In this document: positions 53,631-62,410 of the stretch, piece after piece
Layout: each line of letters opens with the position of its first letter
Position numbering within the stretch: the first letter of the stretch is position 1
Assembly (NCBI RefSeq): GCF_006443095.1
Contig: NZ_VFWZ01000008.1
Location: 233,564 to 297,563, forward strand
From: Aquimarina algicola
Lineage (GTDB): Bacteria; Bacteroidota; Bacteroidia; Flavobacteriales; Flavobacteriaceae
Length of the DNA stretch: 64,000 bases
Direction of reading: 5' to 3'
Position numbers and translations under genes: made by a program
The notes under the pieces: generated by a model
Told to the model about the DNA's origin: nothing
Databases searched by the model: none
What the model saw: only the letters and a program-made list of their open reading frames with translations

Positions 53631-53719
53631 TCTTATTTATTAGGTTTTGCCAACAAGGATATAGAATAGCTTAACTAAATGTACTAAGAAAAAAACGGTT
53701 TGATCACTGATTTTGTATG

Positions 53720-53748
53720 TATAAATCAAAAAAGTAAAAAACGTGACA
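53720..53748 (-). promoter_or_regulatory. ECF-type promoter of the sigma gene
   Basis: Read on the minus strand: TGTCACGTT (53748-53740), 15 nt, TTATA (53724-53720). The start codon at 53630 lies 89 nt beyond. The presence of the same boxes before subtilase and NTPase genes suggests that this factor recognises its own promoter. Confidence 0.75.
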
Positions 53749-54264
53749 TGATTTTACCAAGAAATTTTAAAATCTTGTGTTTTTTTATATAGCCATTTAT
53801 GAACTATTACGATATTAAAAAGTATTCTTTATTTGAGATTGCTCTACTCTCATCATGATATTTGCATACTATTGCCCTTATATTGGTATAAGTTGTTATA
53901 TTGATTTGTGTTGTACATTTTGGCAGCAAATCATTTTGTAGTCGATATGAAACAAAATTCACTTCTTCAAAAATGTACTAAATACTGTATTTTGTAGACT
54001 AAACAGGTGAAAAAAGAATTACCCTACTTTTTTATTAAAAAAATAGTAAGCCCTCAGGATTTTTTTTGAAGAAAATGATATTTACTCATATCAATATGCG
54101 TTTTTTCTTGTTTCTGAATCTAAAAGAGAAGTCGTGATCAATTACAGGAATAATTGTTCAAGATTATTGTTTGTAAAAGGAGTAATTGATGTTAAATTAT
54201 CATTTTAGTATCATTTTTGAATGTAAAATGTTATTTTTAAAGGCCTTAACCTACAATTTATTTT
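53749..54264. other. Intergenic region, divergent promoters, nothing else seen
   Basis: About 515 nt of AT-rich DNA lies between the sigma promoter and the MtfA-like gene. No gene, terminator or repeat was recognised. It must hold the promoter of the 54265 gene. Confidence 0.35.
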
Positions 54265-55131
54265 TTGAGTCTAGATATCCTTTATTTATTCCTTTATCAG
54301 GAAGAGCCTGTTAATCCTGTATTTAGAACTGTACTAGGAGTAATTATTACTGTTAGTATTGTATCTATATGTGTTTATTACGTTTTAAGGTATCTAGAAA
54401 CGATTTATGTAAAATATTATAAGAAGCCTTATTATGTTCATTTCTATCCAAGTATCAAAAAGTTGCCAGCTCACCTTCAACTATTCTTAGAAGAACATGA
54501 TTTTTATAAATCATTAGATAAAAAGAGGAAAAAATTTTTTGTACACCGGTCTGCCAAATTTCTTGAAGCTACACATTTTGCAGGACGAGAAGGACTTGTT
54601 ATCGATGACTTTATGCGTATGCAAGTGACAATGATGGTGATTCAACTTACTTTTGGAATGCGCCATTATCTTCTTGAATATCTTAATACAATTGTGTTAT
54701 ACCCGTCGTCGTTTTATTCTATCCTAAATCAAACAGAAAATATAGGTGAATTTAATCCCAGATCCAAAGCATTGGTCTTATCCTGGAAAGATTTTCAAAA
54801 AGGAAATTTGCATCAGGAGAAAGGTAAGAGTTTAGGAATTCACGAACTTACCCATGCCATTCATCATAATTCAATTAAAAACAATGATATCAGTTCAGAG
54901 ATTTTTTATGACACATTTCTTGAATTGGAAAAATATCTTGGAGCAGTAGAAATACGTCAAAAAATAGTAGAAACCAAAATATTGAGAGAATATGCTTTTA
55001 CAGATAAGTTTGAATTTATTGCAGTGCTAGTCGAGGTATTTATGGAGTCTCCAAAAGAATTAGAACAAACGTTTCCTGAGATTTATGAGTATGTGAAACA
55101 AATGCTTAATTTTAGATATTTTGATGTGTAA
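54265..55131 (+). CDS. MtfA-like zinc metallopeptidase (M90), membrane-anchored
   Basis: The protein has 288 residues, started with TTG (no ATG is available nearby upstream). One N-terminal transmembrane helix (about 20-42) is followed by the peptidase domain with the zinc-binding motif HELTHAIHH (from residue 193) and the downstream FIAVLVEVFMESP segment holding the third ligand Glu. MtfA-type enzymes are cytoplasmic aminopeptidase-like proteins; a membrane anchor is typical of the Bacteroidota form. It is followed 54 nt later by BI-1. Confidence 0.8.
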   Translation: MSLDILYLFLYQEEPVNPVFRTVLGVIITVSIVSICVYYVLRYLETIYVKYYKKPYYVHFYPSIKKLPAHLQLFLEEHDFYKSLDKKRKKFFVHRSAKFLEATHFAGREGLVIDDFMRMQVTMMVIQLTFGMRHYLLEYLNTIVLYPSSFYSILNQTENIGEFNPRSKALVLSWKDFQKGNLHQEKGKSLGIHELTHAIHHNSIKNNDISSEIFYDTFLELEKYLGAVEIRQKIVETKILREYAFTDKFEFIAVLVEVFMESPKELEQTFPEIYEYVKQMLNFRYFDV

Positions 55132-55185
55132 TAATTTTCTATTTCTTTTGGAAAAGGTATATTTAAATATTAAAAACAAAATCAA

Positions 55186-55896
55186 ATGGAAGAATTTCGA
55201 CAATCGATACCGGTTAGCTCTTTGACAGATGAAAAAAGAGTCGCTTTTTATAAAAAGACATACACTCATCTTGCAATGGCTGTTTTATTATTTGTTATTG
55301 TAGAATGGCTATTTTTTCAGATCGAACCTATTGTAAATTTTGCATTTTCTATGACCCAGGGATGGAGATGGTTGATTATGTTGGGTGGTTTTATGCTAGC
55401 TACTTCGTATGCAGAAAAGATGGCGTTCAAAAATCATAATATCAATCAACAGTATTTAGGTTTATTACTCTATGTAGTTGCAGAGGCTTTTATTTTTATT
55501 CCTTTGATAGGTATTGCTATGATGATTGCAGAGAGTGGGGGAGCTAATATTCTTAATCAAGCTGCTGTATTAACACTTTCTTTATTTACAGGACTTTCTG
55601 CTATTGTTCTTATTACTAAAAAAGATTTTTCTTTTCTACGATCGATACTTACTATTGGTTTTTTTATAGCAATAGGTTTAATCGTAGCCGGAATGTTATT
55701 TGGATTTAATCTAGGATTGTGGTTTAGTGTAGGGATGGTTGTATTAGCATCAGGATCTATTTTATATCAAACATCTAATATGGTACATAAATATTCAGAA
55801 GATCAGTATGTTGGAGCATCTTTAGGATTGTTTGCATCACTAATGCTATTATTTTGGTACATCTTGAGTATTCTATCAAGATTTAGTGGAGATTAG
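55186..55896 (+). CDS. Bax inhibitor-1 (BI-1/YccA) family membrane protein
   Basis: The protein has 236 residues and seven membrane helices. Family segments are TYTHLAMAVLLFVIVEW, a charged first loop, and the C-terminal ASGSILYQTSNMVHKYSEDQYVGASLGLFASLMLLFWYIL. BI-1 proteins are pH-dependent calcium leak channels. It is probably co-transcribed with the MtfA-like gene and ends at a strong terminator. Confidence 0.9.
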   Translation: MEEFRQSIPVSSLTDEKRVAFYKKTYTHLAMAVLLFVIVEWLFFQIEPIVNFAFSMTQGWRWLIMLGGFMLATSYAEKMAFKNHNINQQYLGLLLYVVAEAFIFIPLIGIAMMIAESGGANILNQAAVLTLSLFTGLSAIVLITKKDFSFLRSILTIGFFIAIGLIVAGMLFGFNLGLWFSVGMVVLASGSILYQTSNMVHKYSEDQYVGASLGLFASLMLLFWYILSILSRFSGD

Positions 55897-55918
55897 ATTT
55901 TTAAAACATTAATAAATA

Positions 55919-55960
55919 AATAACCCCTATAAGTAAATCTTATAGGGGTTATTTTTTATA
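55919..55960. terminator. Strong bidirectional intrinsic terminator
   Basis: AATAACCCCTATAAG (55919-55933) and CTTATAGGGGTTATT (55939-55953) form a 15-bp stem with a 5-nt loop. T-rich sequence lies on the plus side and A-rich on the other, so it can stop both BI-1 and the convergent ypdA. Confidence 0.88.
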
Positions 55961-56921
55961 CTTTTTTCATAATATCGTTTAGTATCATAGTCGCATGAAC
56001 TCTGGAATTTTCAATAAACCAAATATGGGTATCCATACCACCACAGATTACCCCAGCCAGATATAGATTTTTTATGTTAGTCTCCATCGTATCCTGGTTG
56101 TATTGTGGATATAACTTATGGTCGTTTGATAGTTCGATTCCTATTTGTTTTAAAAATGTAAAATTTGGTGTATATCCTGTTAATGCTAATACATAGTCAT
56201 TATCAATATTAGACTCTCCTTCGGGAGTTTCAATACTGATTGTATTTGAGTCTATCTTTTTTACAGTACTATTATAATAAACTTTAATACTTCCTTCTTC
56301 GATACGATTTATGATATCGGGTCTTACCCAATATTTTACACGCTGACCAATTTCAGGTCCACGAATAATCATAGTTACTTCTGCACCCTTTCTATAACAT
56401 TCTAACGCGGCATCAACAGCAGAATTACTTGCTCCTATGACTGCTAATTTTTGTTTTGCATAAAAATGTGGGTCTTTATAATAATGCGAAACTTTAGGAA
56501 GTTCTTCGCCTTGAACGTTGAGGGTATTGGGTAAATCATAAAAACCGGTTGCAACAATTACATATGTGCAAGAATATTCACTTTTATCTGTGGTGACGAT
56601 AAACGAGTCATGATTTTTGGTTACAATATTGACTTTCTCAAAAAGTTGAATATTTAGATCATTAGACGTTACAATTCTTCTGTAATACTCCAATGCTTCA
56701 TTACGTTTTGGTTTAGCCTCTTTACTAATGAATGGAATTTGATCTATTTCAAGTTTTTCTGAAGAAGAAAAAAACTGCATGTTAAGAGGATAATTATATA
56801 AGGAATTGGTTATCGTTCCTTTTTCTATAATAATATAATTGAGTCCTTTTTTTTGTGCTTCCAGACCACAAGCAATGCCTATAGGACCACCTCCGATTAT
56901 AATTAAATCTGTCTTGATCAT
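55956..56921 (-). CDS. ypdA: YpdA-type bacillithiol-disulfide reductase
   Basis: The flavoprotein has 321 residues. FAD site: IIIGGGPIGIACGLEA (7-22). NAD(P)H site: LAVIGASNSAVDAALE (about 160-175), and the C-terminal FAD segment NLYLAGVICGGMDTHIWFIEN is characteristic of YpdA. These enzymes lack a CxxC redox pair and reduce bacillithiol disulfide, supporting a bacillithiol redox buffer in this organism. The gene directly abuts rpe with no spacer. Confidence 0.9.
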   Translation of the reverse strand: MIKTDLIIIGGGPIGIACGLEAQKKGLNYIIIEKGTITNSLYNYPLNMQFFSSSEKLEIDQIPFISKEAKPKRNEALEYYRRIVTSNDLNIQLFEKVNIVTKNHDSFIVTTDKSEYSCTYVIVATGFYDLPNTLNVQGEELPKVSHYYKDPHFYAKQKLAVIGASNSAVDAALECYRKGAEVTMIIRGPEIGQRVKYWVRPDIINRIEEGSIKVYYNSTVKKIDSNTISIETPEGESNIDNDYVLALTGYTPNFTFLKQIGIELSNDHKLYPQYNQDTMETNIKNLYLAGVICGGMDTHIWFIENSRVHATMILNDIMKKV

Positions 56922-57575
56922 TTAAGAAATTATACTTTTTAGCTCCTTAATTGTTTGAACAGGATTTTTACTTTTGAATACAAAACTACCGGCAACAAGT
57001 ACATCTGCACCAGCTTCTATAAGTTGTTTTGCGTTTTGATCGGTTACACCACCATCAATTTCAATCATGGTTTGTGAATTGTTTCTATTGATTATTTCTT
57101 TGAGTTGTTTAACCTTTTTATAGGTGTTTTCTATAAATGACTGCCCTCCAAATCCCGGATTGACACTCATTATACAAACCAAGTCAATATCATGGATTAC
57201 ATCTTCTAACAGAGAAACGTTTGTATGTGGATTTATAGCCACACCAGCTTTCATACCTTCTGATTTAATTGCTTGAAGCGTTCTGTGCAAATGTGTACAT
57301 GCTTCATAATGCACAGTAAGAATATCACTTCCTAAATCAGCAAACGTTTTGATATATCTGTCTGGATCTACAATCATAAGATGTACATCAATTGTCTTGG
57401 AAGCATGTTTTACAATGTCTCGCAAAACAGGCATTCCAAATGATATATTAGGAACAAAAACTCCATCCATAATATCAATGTGAAACCAATCGGCATCACT
57501 ATTGTTAATCATTTCTACATCTCTTTGAAGATTAGCAAAATCAGCTGCTAATACAGAAGGAGCGATATATTTCAT
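56922..57575 (-). CDS. rpe: Ribulose-phosphate 3-epimerase
   Basis: The TIM-barrel enzyme has 217 residues. Metal ligands and active-site segments are seen in APSVLAADFANL, WFHIDIMDGVFVPNIS (His and Asp), IDVHLMI, MSVNPGFGGQSFI and IEIDGGV. It interconverts ribulose-5-phosphate and xylulose-5-phosphate in the pentose phosphate pathway. Length is normal. It reads into ypdA. Confidence 0.96.
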   Translation of the reverse strand: MKYIAPSVLAADFANLQRDVEMINNSDADWFHIDIMDGVFVPNISFGMPVLRDIVKHASKTIDVHLMIVDPDRYIKTFADLGSDILTVHYEACTHLHRTLQAIKSEGMKAGVAINPHTNVSLLEDVIHDIDLVCIMSVNPGFGGQSFIENTYKKVKQLKEIINRNNSQTMIEIDGGVTDQNAKQLIEAGADVLVAGSFVFKSKNPVQTIKELKSIIS

Positions 57576-57712
57576 AGCTATAAAGTTGAATTATTTTTGG
57601 CAAAAGTACTACTTAAGTTTTAAACTCAGTACTCTTACTTTTTTTAAATTATTCAGCATGTCTAAAAGCCGTTGTTTATTCTGCAAATTATTATATCTAA
57701 TCATGTGATTAG

Positions 57713-58120
57713 TTATACTGGTTTGATAAATTTTTGAATTAAATAGGATATGCTTTTGAAGTGTTCGGGATTATGTGTTTTTTCGTTTTCTAAAAAATTT
57801 TGCAATTCATCATGGCTATTATGACCTGATACAATGGTGAATGAAGAGTGATATTCTGAGAAAGAAATACCTTTTACCGGCTTATCTAACATTTTGATGA
57901 TGTTGTAGTGTCTAGAATCTTTTTTTATTTTATCAAAAAGCGTTTTAATATCTTCTTCCTGACCTTCTAATACCTGAAAGAAGTTTCCCTCGGAATAAAT
58001 TAAGATACCTGTTATTTTTTTATCATTATTTTGGAGCTTTACATACTTCATAAGTTCTTCTATATCAGAGTCTGATATGCTTTTGCTAATTGTACTTACA
58101 TAGCTAACAATGTATCTCAT
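57713..58120 (-). CDS. BLUF-domain blue-light photoreceptor
   Basis: The 135-residue stand-alone BLUF domain has Tyr7 (SYVS), the Asn in LQNNDKKITGILIY and the Gln in GNFFQVLEG, which form the flavin photoswitch. DSRHYNIIKM is the usual following strand. Since no output domain is attached, it must act by binding a partner protein, unknown here. It lies between rpe and rpoD and is apparently monocistronic. Confidence 0.9.
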   Translation of the reverse strand: MRYIVSYVSTISKSISDSDIEELMKYVKLQNNDKKITGILIYSEGNFFQVLEGQEEDIKTLFDKIKKDSRHYNIIKMLDKPVKGISFSEYHSSFTIVSGHNSHDELQNFLENEKTHNPEHFKSISYLIQKFIKPV

Positions 58121-58488
58121 TTTATTCAGGTTATGTCTATTTATTGTTTTGGTTGTTAACTAAAGTTACAAATTTTATATACTGTTTCGTATTGGATTTT
58201 GAGATTTTTAACTCCGAAAAGAGTTATAAACTATTTTGAATGCTTTTTAAGATGTGTTGTAAGTTTTTGATTAATAGTATTATAGTCAATAAATATTTAA
58301 TCTGTGTCGTATCTTTTTCTTATTCGTATCTAGAGGATAAATACTTAAAGATTAGATGATCTAAACACTAAGGAGCGCAATTCTGATTTTAAAAAGAAAA
58401 AACCACCGGTAATCAGCCGGTGGTCATTCATCAATCAAAAAACGAACAGTTATGTTATAAAACTGTTTGTAGCCGCAAATTTAGGAAT
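58121..58488. other. Intergenic region between BLUF and rpoD
   Basis: The BLUF promoter should lie here, and the rpoD terminator is at 58402-58424. Nothing else was recognised. Confidence 0.45.
58395..58424 (-). terminator. Intrinsic terminator of rpoD
   Basis: ACCACCGG (58402-58409) and CCGGTGGT (58417-58424) form a GC-rich 8-bp stem with a 7-nt loop. On the minus strand a TTTTTTC tail follows. Confidence 0.85.
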
Positions 58489-59352
58489 TTATCCTAAATA
58501 TGTTTTCAATATTTTACTTCTTGAAGTATGTTTTAATCTTCTTATTGCTTTTTCTTTGATTTGTCTTACACGTTCGCGAGTAAGATCAAATGTTTCTCCT
58601 ATTTCCTCTAGAGTCATAGGATGCTGATCTCCAAGGCCAAAGTATAACCTAATAACATCTGCTTCTCTAGGAGTAAGTGTTTCTAATGCTCTTTCTATTT
58701 CGGTTCTAAGCGACTCATGTAATAATGTTCTGTCAGGATTAGGAGACTCTCCAGAGTTCAATACATCATAAAGGTTAGAATCCTCACCTTCTACTAGAGG
58801 TGCATCCATACTAACATGACGTCCTGAGTTTTTCATTGACTCTTTTACATCATTAATGGTCATATCTAATTCTTTTGCAATTTCTTCTGCACTTGGTGGA
58901 CGCTCATGAGATTGCTCTAAGAAAGCATATGTTTTGTTTATTTTGTTTATAGAACCAATTTTATTAAGAGGTAAACGAACAATACGTGATTGTTCTGCAA
59001 GTGCCTGAAGGATAGATTGACGAATCCACCACACGGCATATGAAATAAATTTAAAACCTCTTGTCTCATCAAAACGCTTTGCAGCTTTGATAAGTCCCAA
59101 ATTACCTTCATTAATAAGGTCAGGAAGGGTTAATCCCTGATTTTGATATTGTTTTGCAACAGATACCACAAATCTAAGATTAGCCTTTGTTAGTTTTTCA
59201 AGGGCTCTCTCATCACCAGCCTTAATTCTTTGTGCTAATTCTACTTCTTCATCTGCAGTAATAAGATCTACTTTCCCTATTTCTTGCAAATATTTGTCTA
59301 GCGAAGCCGTCTCACGATTCGTAACCTGCTTCGTAATCTTAAGTTGTCTCAT
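58489..59352 (-). CDS. rpoD: Primary sigma factor RpoD/SigA
   Basis: The protein has 287 residues: the short primary sigma factor form usual in Bacteroidota, without region 1.1. It has regions 1.2 (SLDKYLQEIGKVDLIT), 2 (LRFVVSVAKQYQNQGLTLPD; RGFKFISYAVWWIRQSI), 3 (RPPSAEEIAKELDM) and 4 (TPREADVIRLYFGL; LTRERVRQIKEKAIRRL). It directs most transcription in growing cells. Confidence 0.97.
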   Translation of the reverse strand: MRQLKITKQVTNRETASLDKYLQEIGKVDLITADEEVELAQRIKAGDERALEKLTKANLRFVVSVAKQYQNQGLTLPDLINEGNLGLIKAAKRFDETRGFKFISYAVWWIRQSILQALAEQSRIVRLPLNKIGSINKINKTYAFLEQSHERPPSAEEIAKELDMTINDVKESMKNSGRHVSMDAPLVEGEDSNLYDVLNSGESPNPDRTLLHESLRTEIERALETLTPREADVIRLYFGLGDQHPMTLEEIGETFDLTRERVRQIKEKAIRRLKHTSRSKILKTYLG

Positions 59353-59528
59353 CTATGTTCTCCTTGAAATTTAATATGTGAATATTTAGGGCTTTTATCT
59401 TTTTATACGTAAGATGTTACCAAAATGTTACAAAATAGTTGATTTTTTATTTTAAATTTTATTTTTCAATAAATGAAAAGCCTCTCAAAGTCAAATAATT
59501 TAAGGGTTTGAAGATATTCTACAATACC

Positions 59529-59568
59529 AAAAAATCGCTTTTTGAATAATTCAAAAAGCGATTTTTTT
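59529..59568. terminator. Terminator downstream of pnp
   Basis: AAAAAATCGCTTTTTGAA (59529-59546) and its exact complement (59550-59567) form an 18-bp stem with a 3-nt loop. It lies 24 nt beyond the pnp stop in the rpoD-pnp spacer and could work in both directions. Confidence 0.85.
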
Positions 59569-59591
59569 GATGTAATTATGAATTAAAAAAA

Positions 59592-61760
59592 TTAATTCTC
59601 TTTGTTTTGTTGTGGTTTTCTATCTCCTTTAGGTTTACCTTCAGGTCTAGGAGGTCTTTTAAGTAATGCTTTTCTAGATACCTTTTCTTTTCTGGTTTTT
59701 GGATCGATACCAAAATACTTAACGTCTATAACATCTCCAAGGTTTACAACATCGGTTACATTATTAGTACGTTCCCATGCCAATTCAGAAATATGGAGTA
59801 AAACTTCATTACCAGGTGCTTCTACATATTCTACAACAGCACCAAAATCAAGAATTTTTACCACTTTTACTTCATAAACACTGCCTACTTCAGCTTTAAA
59901 AGTTATCGCATTGATTCTTTGTATTACCTGATCTATTTTTTCTTGGCTAACACCTAGAATTTCAACAATTCCAAGATCTCCTTCTTCTTCAATTACAATA
60001 GTAGTTTCAGTTTCTTTTTGCATTTCCTGAATAACTTTACCTCCAGGCCCTATAACTGCACCAATATACTCCTCTGGAATAGTTACTTTAACCATTTTTG
60101 GAGCATGTGGTTTCACAGATTCATTAGGTGTAGCAATAGTATCAGTAAGTTTTTCTAAGATATGCAATCTGCCTTCTCTTGCTTGTTTTAGTGCTTTTAC
60201 TAAAATCTCGTACGAAAGCCCTTTGATTTTGATATCCATTTGACATGCAGTAATACCATCTTCTGTACCAGTAACTTTGAAGTCCATATCTCCAAGATGA
60301 TCTTCATCTCCTAAAATATCAGAAAGTACTGCATATTGATCTCCATCAGATATTAACCCCATCGCAATTCCTGATACTGGTTTTTTTAATTCAATACCAG
60401 CATCCATTAATGCCATAGTACCTGAACATACTGTTGCCATAGATGAAGAACCATTTGATTCTAATACTTCAGAAACAACTCTTACTGTATATGGGCAATC
60501 TTCAGGGATCATCCCTTTTAATGCTCTCTGTGCCAAATTTCCATGACCAACTTCTCTTCGTGAAGTACCTCTTAATGGTCTTGCTTCTCCAGTAGAGAAA
60601 GGAGGGAAGTTATAATGTAGATAAAATGTTTCTTCGCTCTGTTGCGTAGGGAGATCAATAACATTTGCTTCTCTAGAAGTACCTAGTGTAACTGTAGCTA
60701 ATGCTTGAGTTTCACCTCTCGTAAAAATTGAAGAACCATGTGTAGAGGGTAAGTAATCAACTTCACACCATATTGGTCTAATATCAGTTGTTTTTCTACC
60801 ATCTAATCGAATACCTTCGTCTAAAACAAGTTTGCGTACTGCTTCTTTGTGCGCTTTACTAAAATATTTAGACACTAGATCGCCTATTTCTTCTAGTTCT
60901 TCTTCTGTAAACATTGCTTTTATCTCTTCTTTTACCTCAGAGAAAGCTAAACCTCTCTCTTTTTTAGAAGATCCTGATTTTGCAATGTCATAACATTTTT
61001 GGTAGGCAGCTTCGTATATTTTCTTTTCTAATGCTTCATCATTGTTTTCTTCTTCATACTCACGAGTTTCTTTTTTACCGAAAGCTTCTGCAAGTTTTAG
61101 TTGCGCTTCGCATTGTACTTTGATAGCTTCGTGAGCAAATTTGATAGCTTCTGTCATTTCTTCTTCAGAAACTTCATCCATTTCACCTTCAACCATCGCT
61201 ACAGAATCTGCAGAGGCTCCAACCATTAAATCTATATCGGCATTTTCTAACTGGGCACGACTTGGGTTGATGATAAATTCTCCGTCAACTCTTGCGACTC
61301 TTACTTCAGAGATCGGAGTTTCAAAAGGAATATCAGATAATTGAATTGCTGTAGAAGCTGCAAGTCCTGCCAAAGCATCAGGCATTACATCATCATCATG
61401 AGACATAAGTTGAATCATAACCTGAGTCTCTGCATGGTAATCTTTTGGAAAAAGAGGTCTAAGTACTCTATCTACTAATCGCATAGTAAGAATTTCTTCT
61501 GTACTTGGTCTTGCTTCTCTCTTGAAGAAACCTCCTGGATAGCGCCCGGCAGCTGCAAATTTCTCTCGATAATCTACGGTAAGGGGTAAAAAATCTACTG
61601 TACCTGCTTCATAAGAAGAAACTACGGTACATAATAGCATCGCTTTACCCATTTGAACTACAACAGACCCATGGGCTTGTTTTGCTAATTTTCCGGTTTC
61701 GAGGGTAATCTGTCTTCCATCACCCAAATCGATAACCTCTTGATACACTTTTGGAATCAT
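59592..61760 (-). CDS. pnp: Polynucleotide phosphorylase
   Basis: The protein has 722 residues, a normal length. Two RNase PH-like domains include GGFFKREARPSTEEIL and the second-core signatures YNFPPFSTGEARPLRGTSRR and SDILGDEDHLGDMDFKVTGT. A KH domain (about 555-615, GPGGKVIQEMQ) and an S1 domain (about 625-695) follow; the tail is basic. It degrades RNA 3' to 5' by phosphorolysis and belongs to RNA-turnover complexes. It follows rpsO, the classic bacterial order, with a terminator between them. Confidence 0.97.
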   Translation of the reverse strand: MIPKVYQEVIDLGDGRQITLETGKLAKQAHGSVVVQMGKAMLLCTVVSSYEAGTVDFLPLTVDYREKFAAAGRYPGGFFKREARPSTEEILTMRLVDRVLRPLFPKDYHAETQVMIQLMSHDDDVMPDALAGLAASTAIQLSDIPFETPISEVRVARVDGEFIINPSRAQLENADIDLMVGASADSVAMVEGEMDEVSEEEMTEAIKFAHEAIKVQCEAQLKLAEAFGKKETREYEEENNDEALEKKIYEAAYQKCYDIAKSGSSKKERGLAFSEVKEEIKAMFTEEELEEIGDLVSKYFSKAHKEAVRKLVLDEGIRLDGRKTTDIRPIWCEVDYLPSTHGSSIFTRGETQALATVTLGTSREANVIDLPTQQSEETFYLHYNFPPFSTGEARPLRGTSRREVGHGNLAQRALKGMIPEDCPYTVRVVSEVLESNGSSSMATVCSGTMALMDAGIELKKPVSGIAMGLISDGDQYAVLSDILGDEDHLGDMDFKVTGTEDGITACQMDIKIKGLSYEILVKALKQAREGRLHILEKLTDTIATPNESVKPHAPKMVKVTIPEEYIGAVIGPGGKVIQEMQKETETTIVIEEEGDLGIVEILGVSQEKIDQVIQRINAITFKAEVGSVYEVKVVKILDFGAVVEYVEAPGNEVLLHISELAWERTNNVTDVVNLGDVIDVKYFGIDPKTRKEKVSRKALLKRPPRPEGKPKGDRKPQQNKEN

Positions 61761-61944
61761 ATATTTTTTGTGATTTTAATTTATCCTTTTGATATGCAAA
61801 AGGTAAATTAGTTAAACATTGGTTTCCGTCTTACTTGGACGGACAAGGTTGTGTTGTTGTAGTTGCGCGACCAATGAAAAACTAAGGCATGCATTTGCGT
61901 GATAATAATTGCAAATGCTTTTTATTAGTGTAATATACTAAATT

Positions 61945-61976
61945 AAAAGAGAGGCGCGCGGCCTCTCTTTTTGTGA
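61945..61976 (-). terminator. Intrinsic terminator of rpsO
   Basis: AAAAGAGAGGC (61945-61955) and GCCTCTCTTTT (61961-61971) form an 11-bp stem around GCGCG. It lies just after the rpsO stop on the minus strand; read-through into pnp would be partial, as in other bacteria. Confidence 0.85.
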
Positions 61977-62246
61977 TTATTTTCTTAATCCTAATTCTTT
62001 TACAATTGCACGATATCTCATGATATCTTTTTTCTTTAGATAGTCTAGTAAATCTCTTCGCTTACCTACTAATTTTACTAGAGAACGCTCTGTGTTAAAA
62101 TCTTTACGATTCTTTTTCAAGTGCTCTGTTAAATGAGTAATTCTGTGGGTGAATAATGCAATTTGCCCTTCTGCAGAACCACTGTCATTCTTATCTTTAC
62201 CGTGCTTGGCAAAAATTTCTTCTTTAATTTCTTTTGTTAAATACAT
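61977..62246 (-). CDS. rpsO: 30S ribosomal protein S15
   Basis: The protein has 89 residues from MYLTKEIKEEIF, the universal S15 length; a frame reaching 62303 would add 19 non-conserved residues. Signatures are GSAEGQIALFTHRITHLTEHL, HLKKNRKDFNTERSL and GKRRDLLDYLKKKD. S15 binds 16S rRNA early in assembly. Confidence 0.97.
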   Translation of the reverse strand: MYLTKEIKEEIFAKHGKDKNDSGSAEGQIALFTHRITHLTEHLKKNRKDFNTERSLVKLVGKRRDLLDYLKKKDIMRYRAIVKELGLRK

Positions 62247-62410
62247 TCCAATATTATTTAAATGATTTTTATGTATAGATAACTCTTTGTTATCAGCGTG
62301 CAAATATACTACTTTTTAGTTGCGAAAAGCATTTTATATAAATAAATCACATTCTTAAAGATTTTCTTAATTAAGAATGTGATTTGTGTTATACTATGTT
62401 ATGCAATTGA

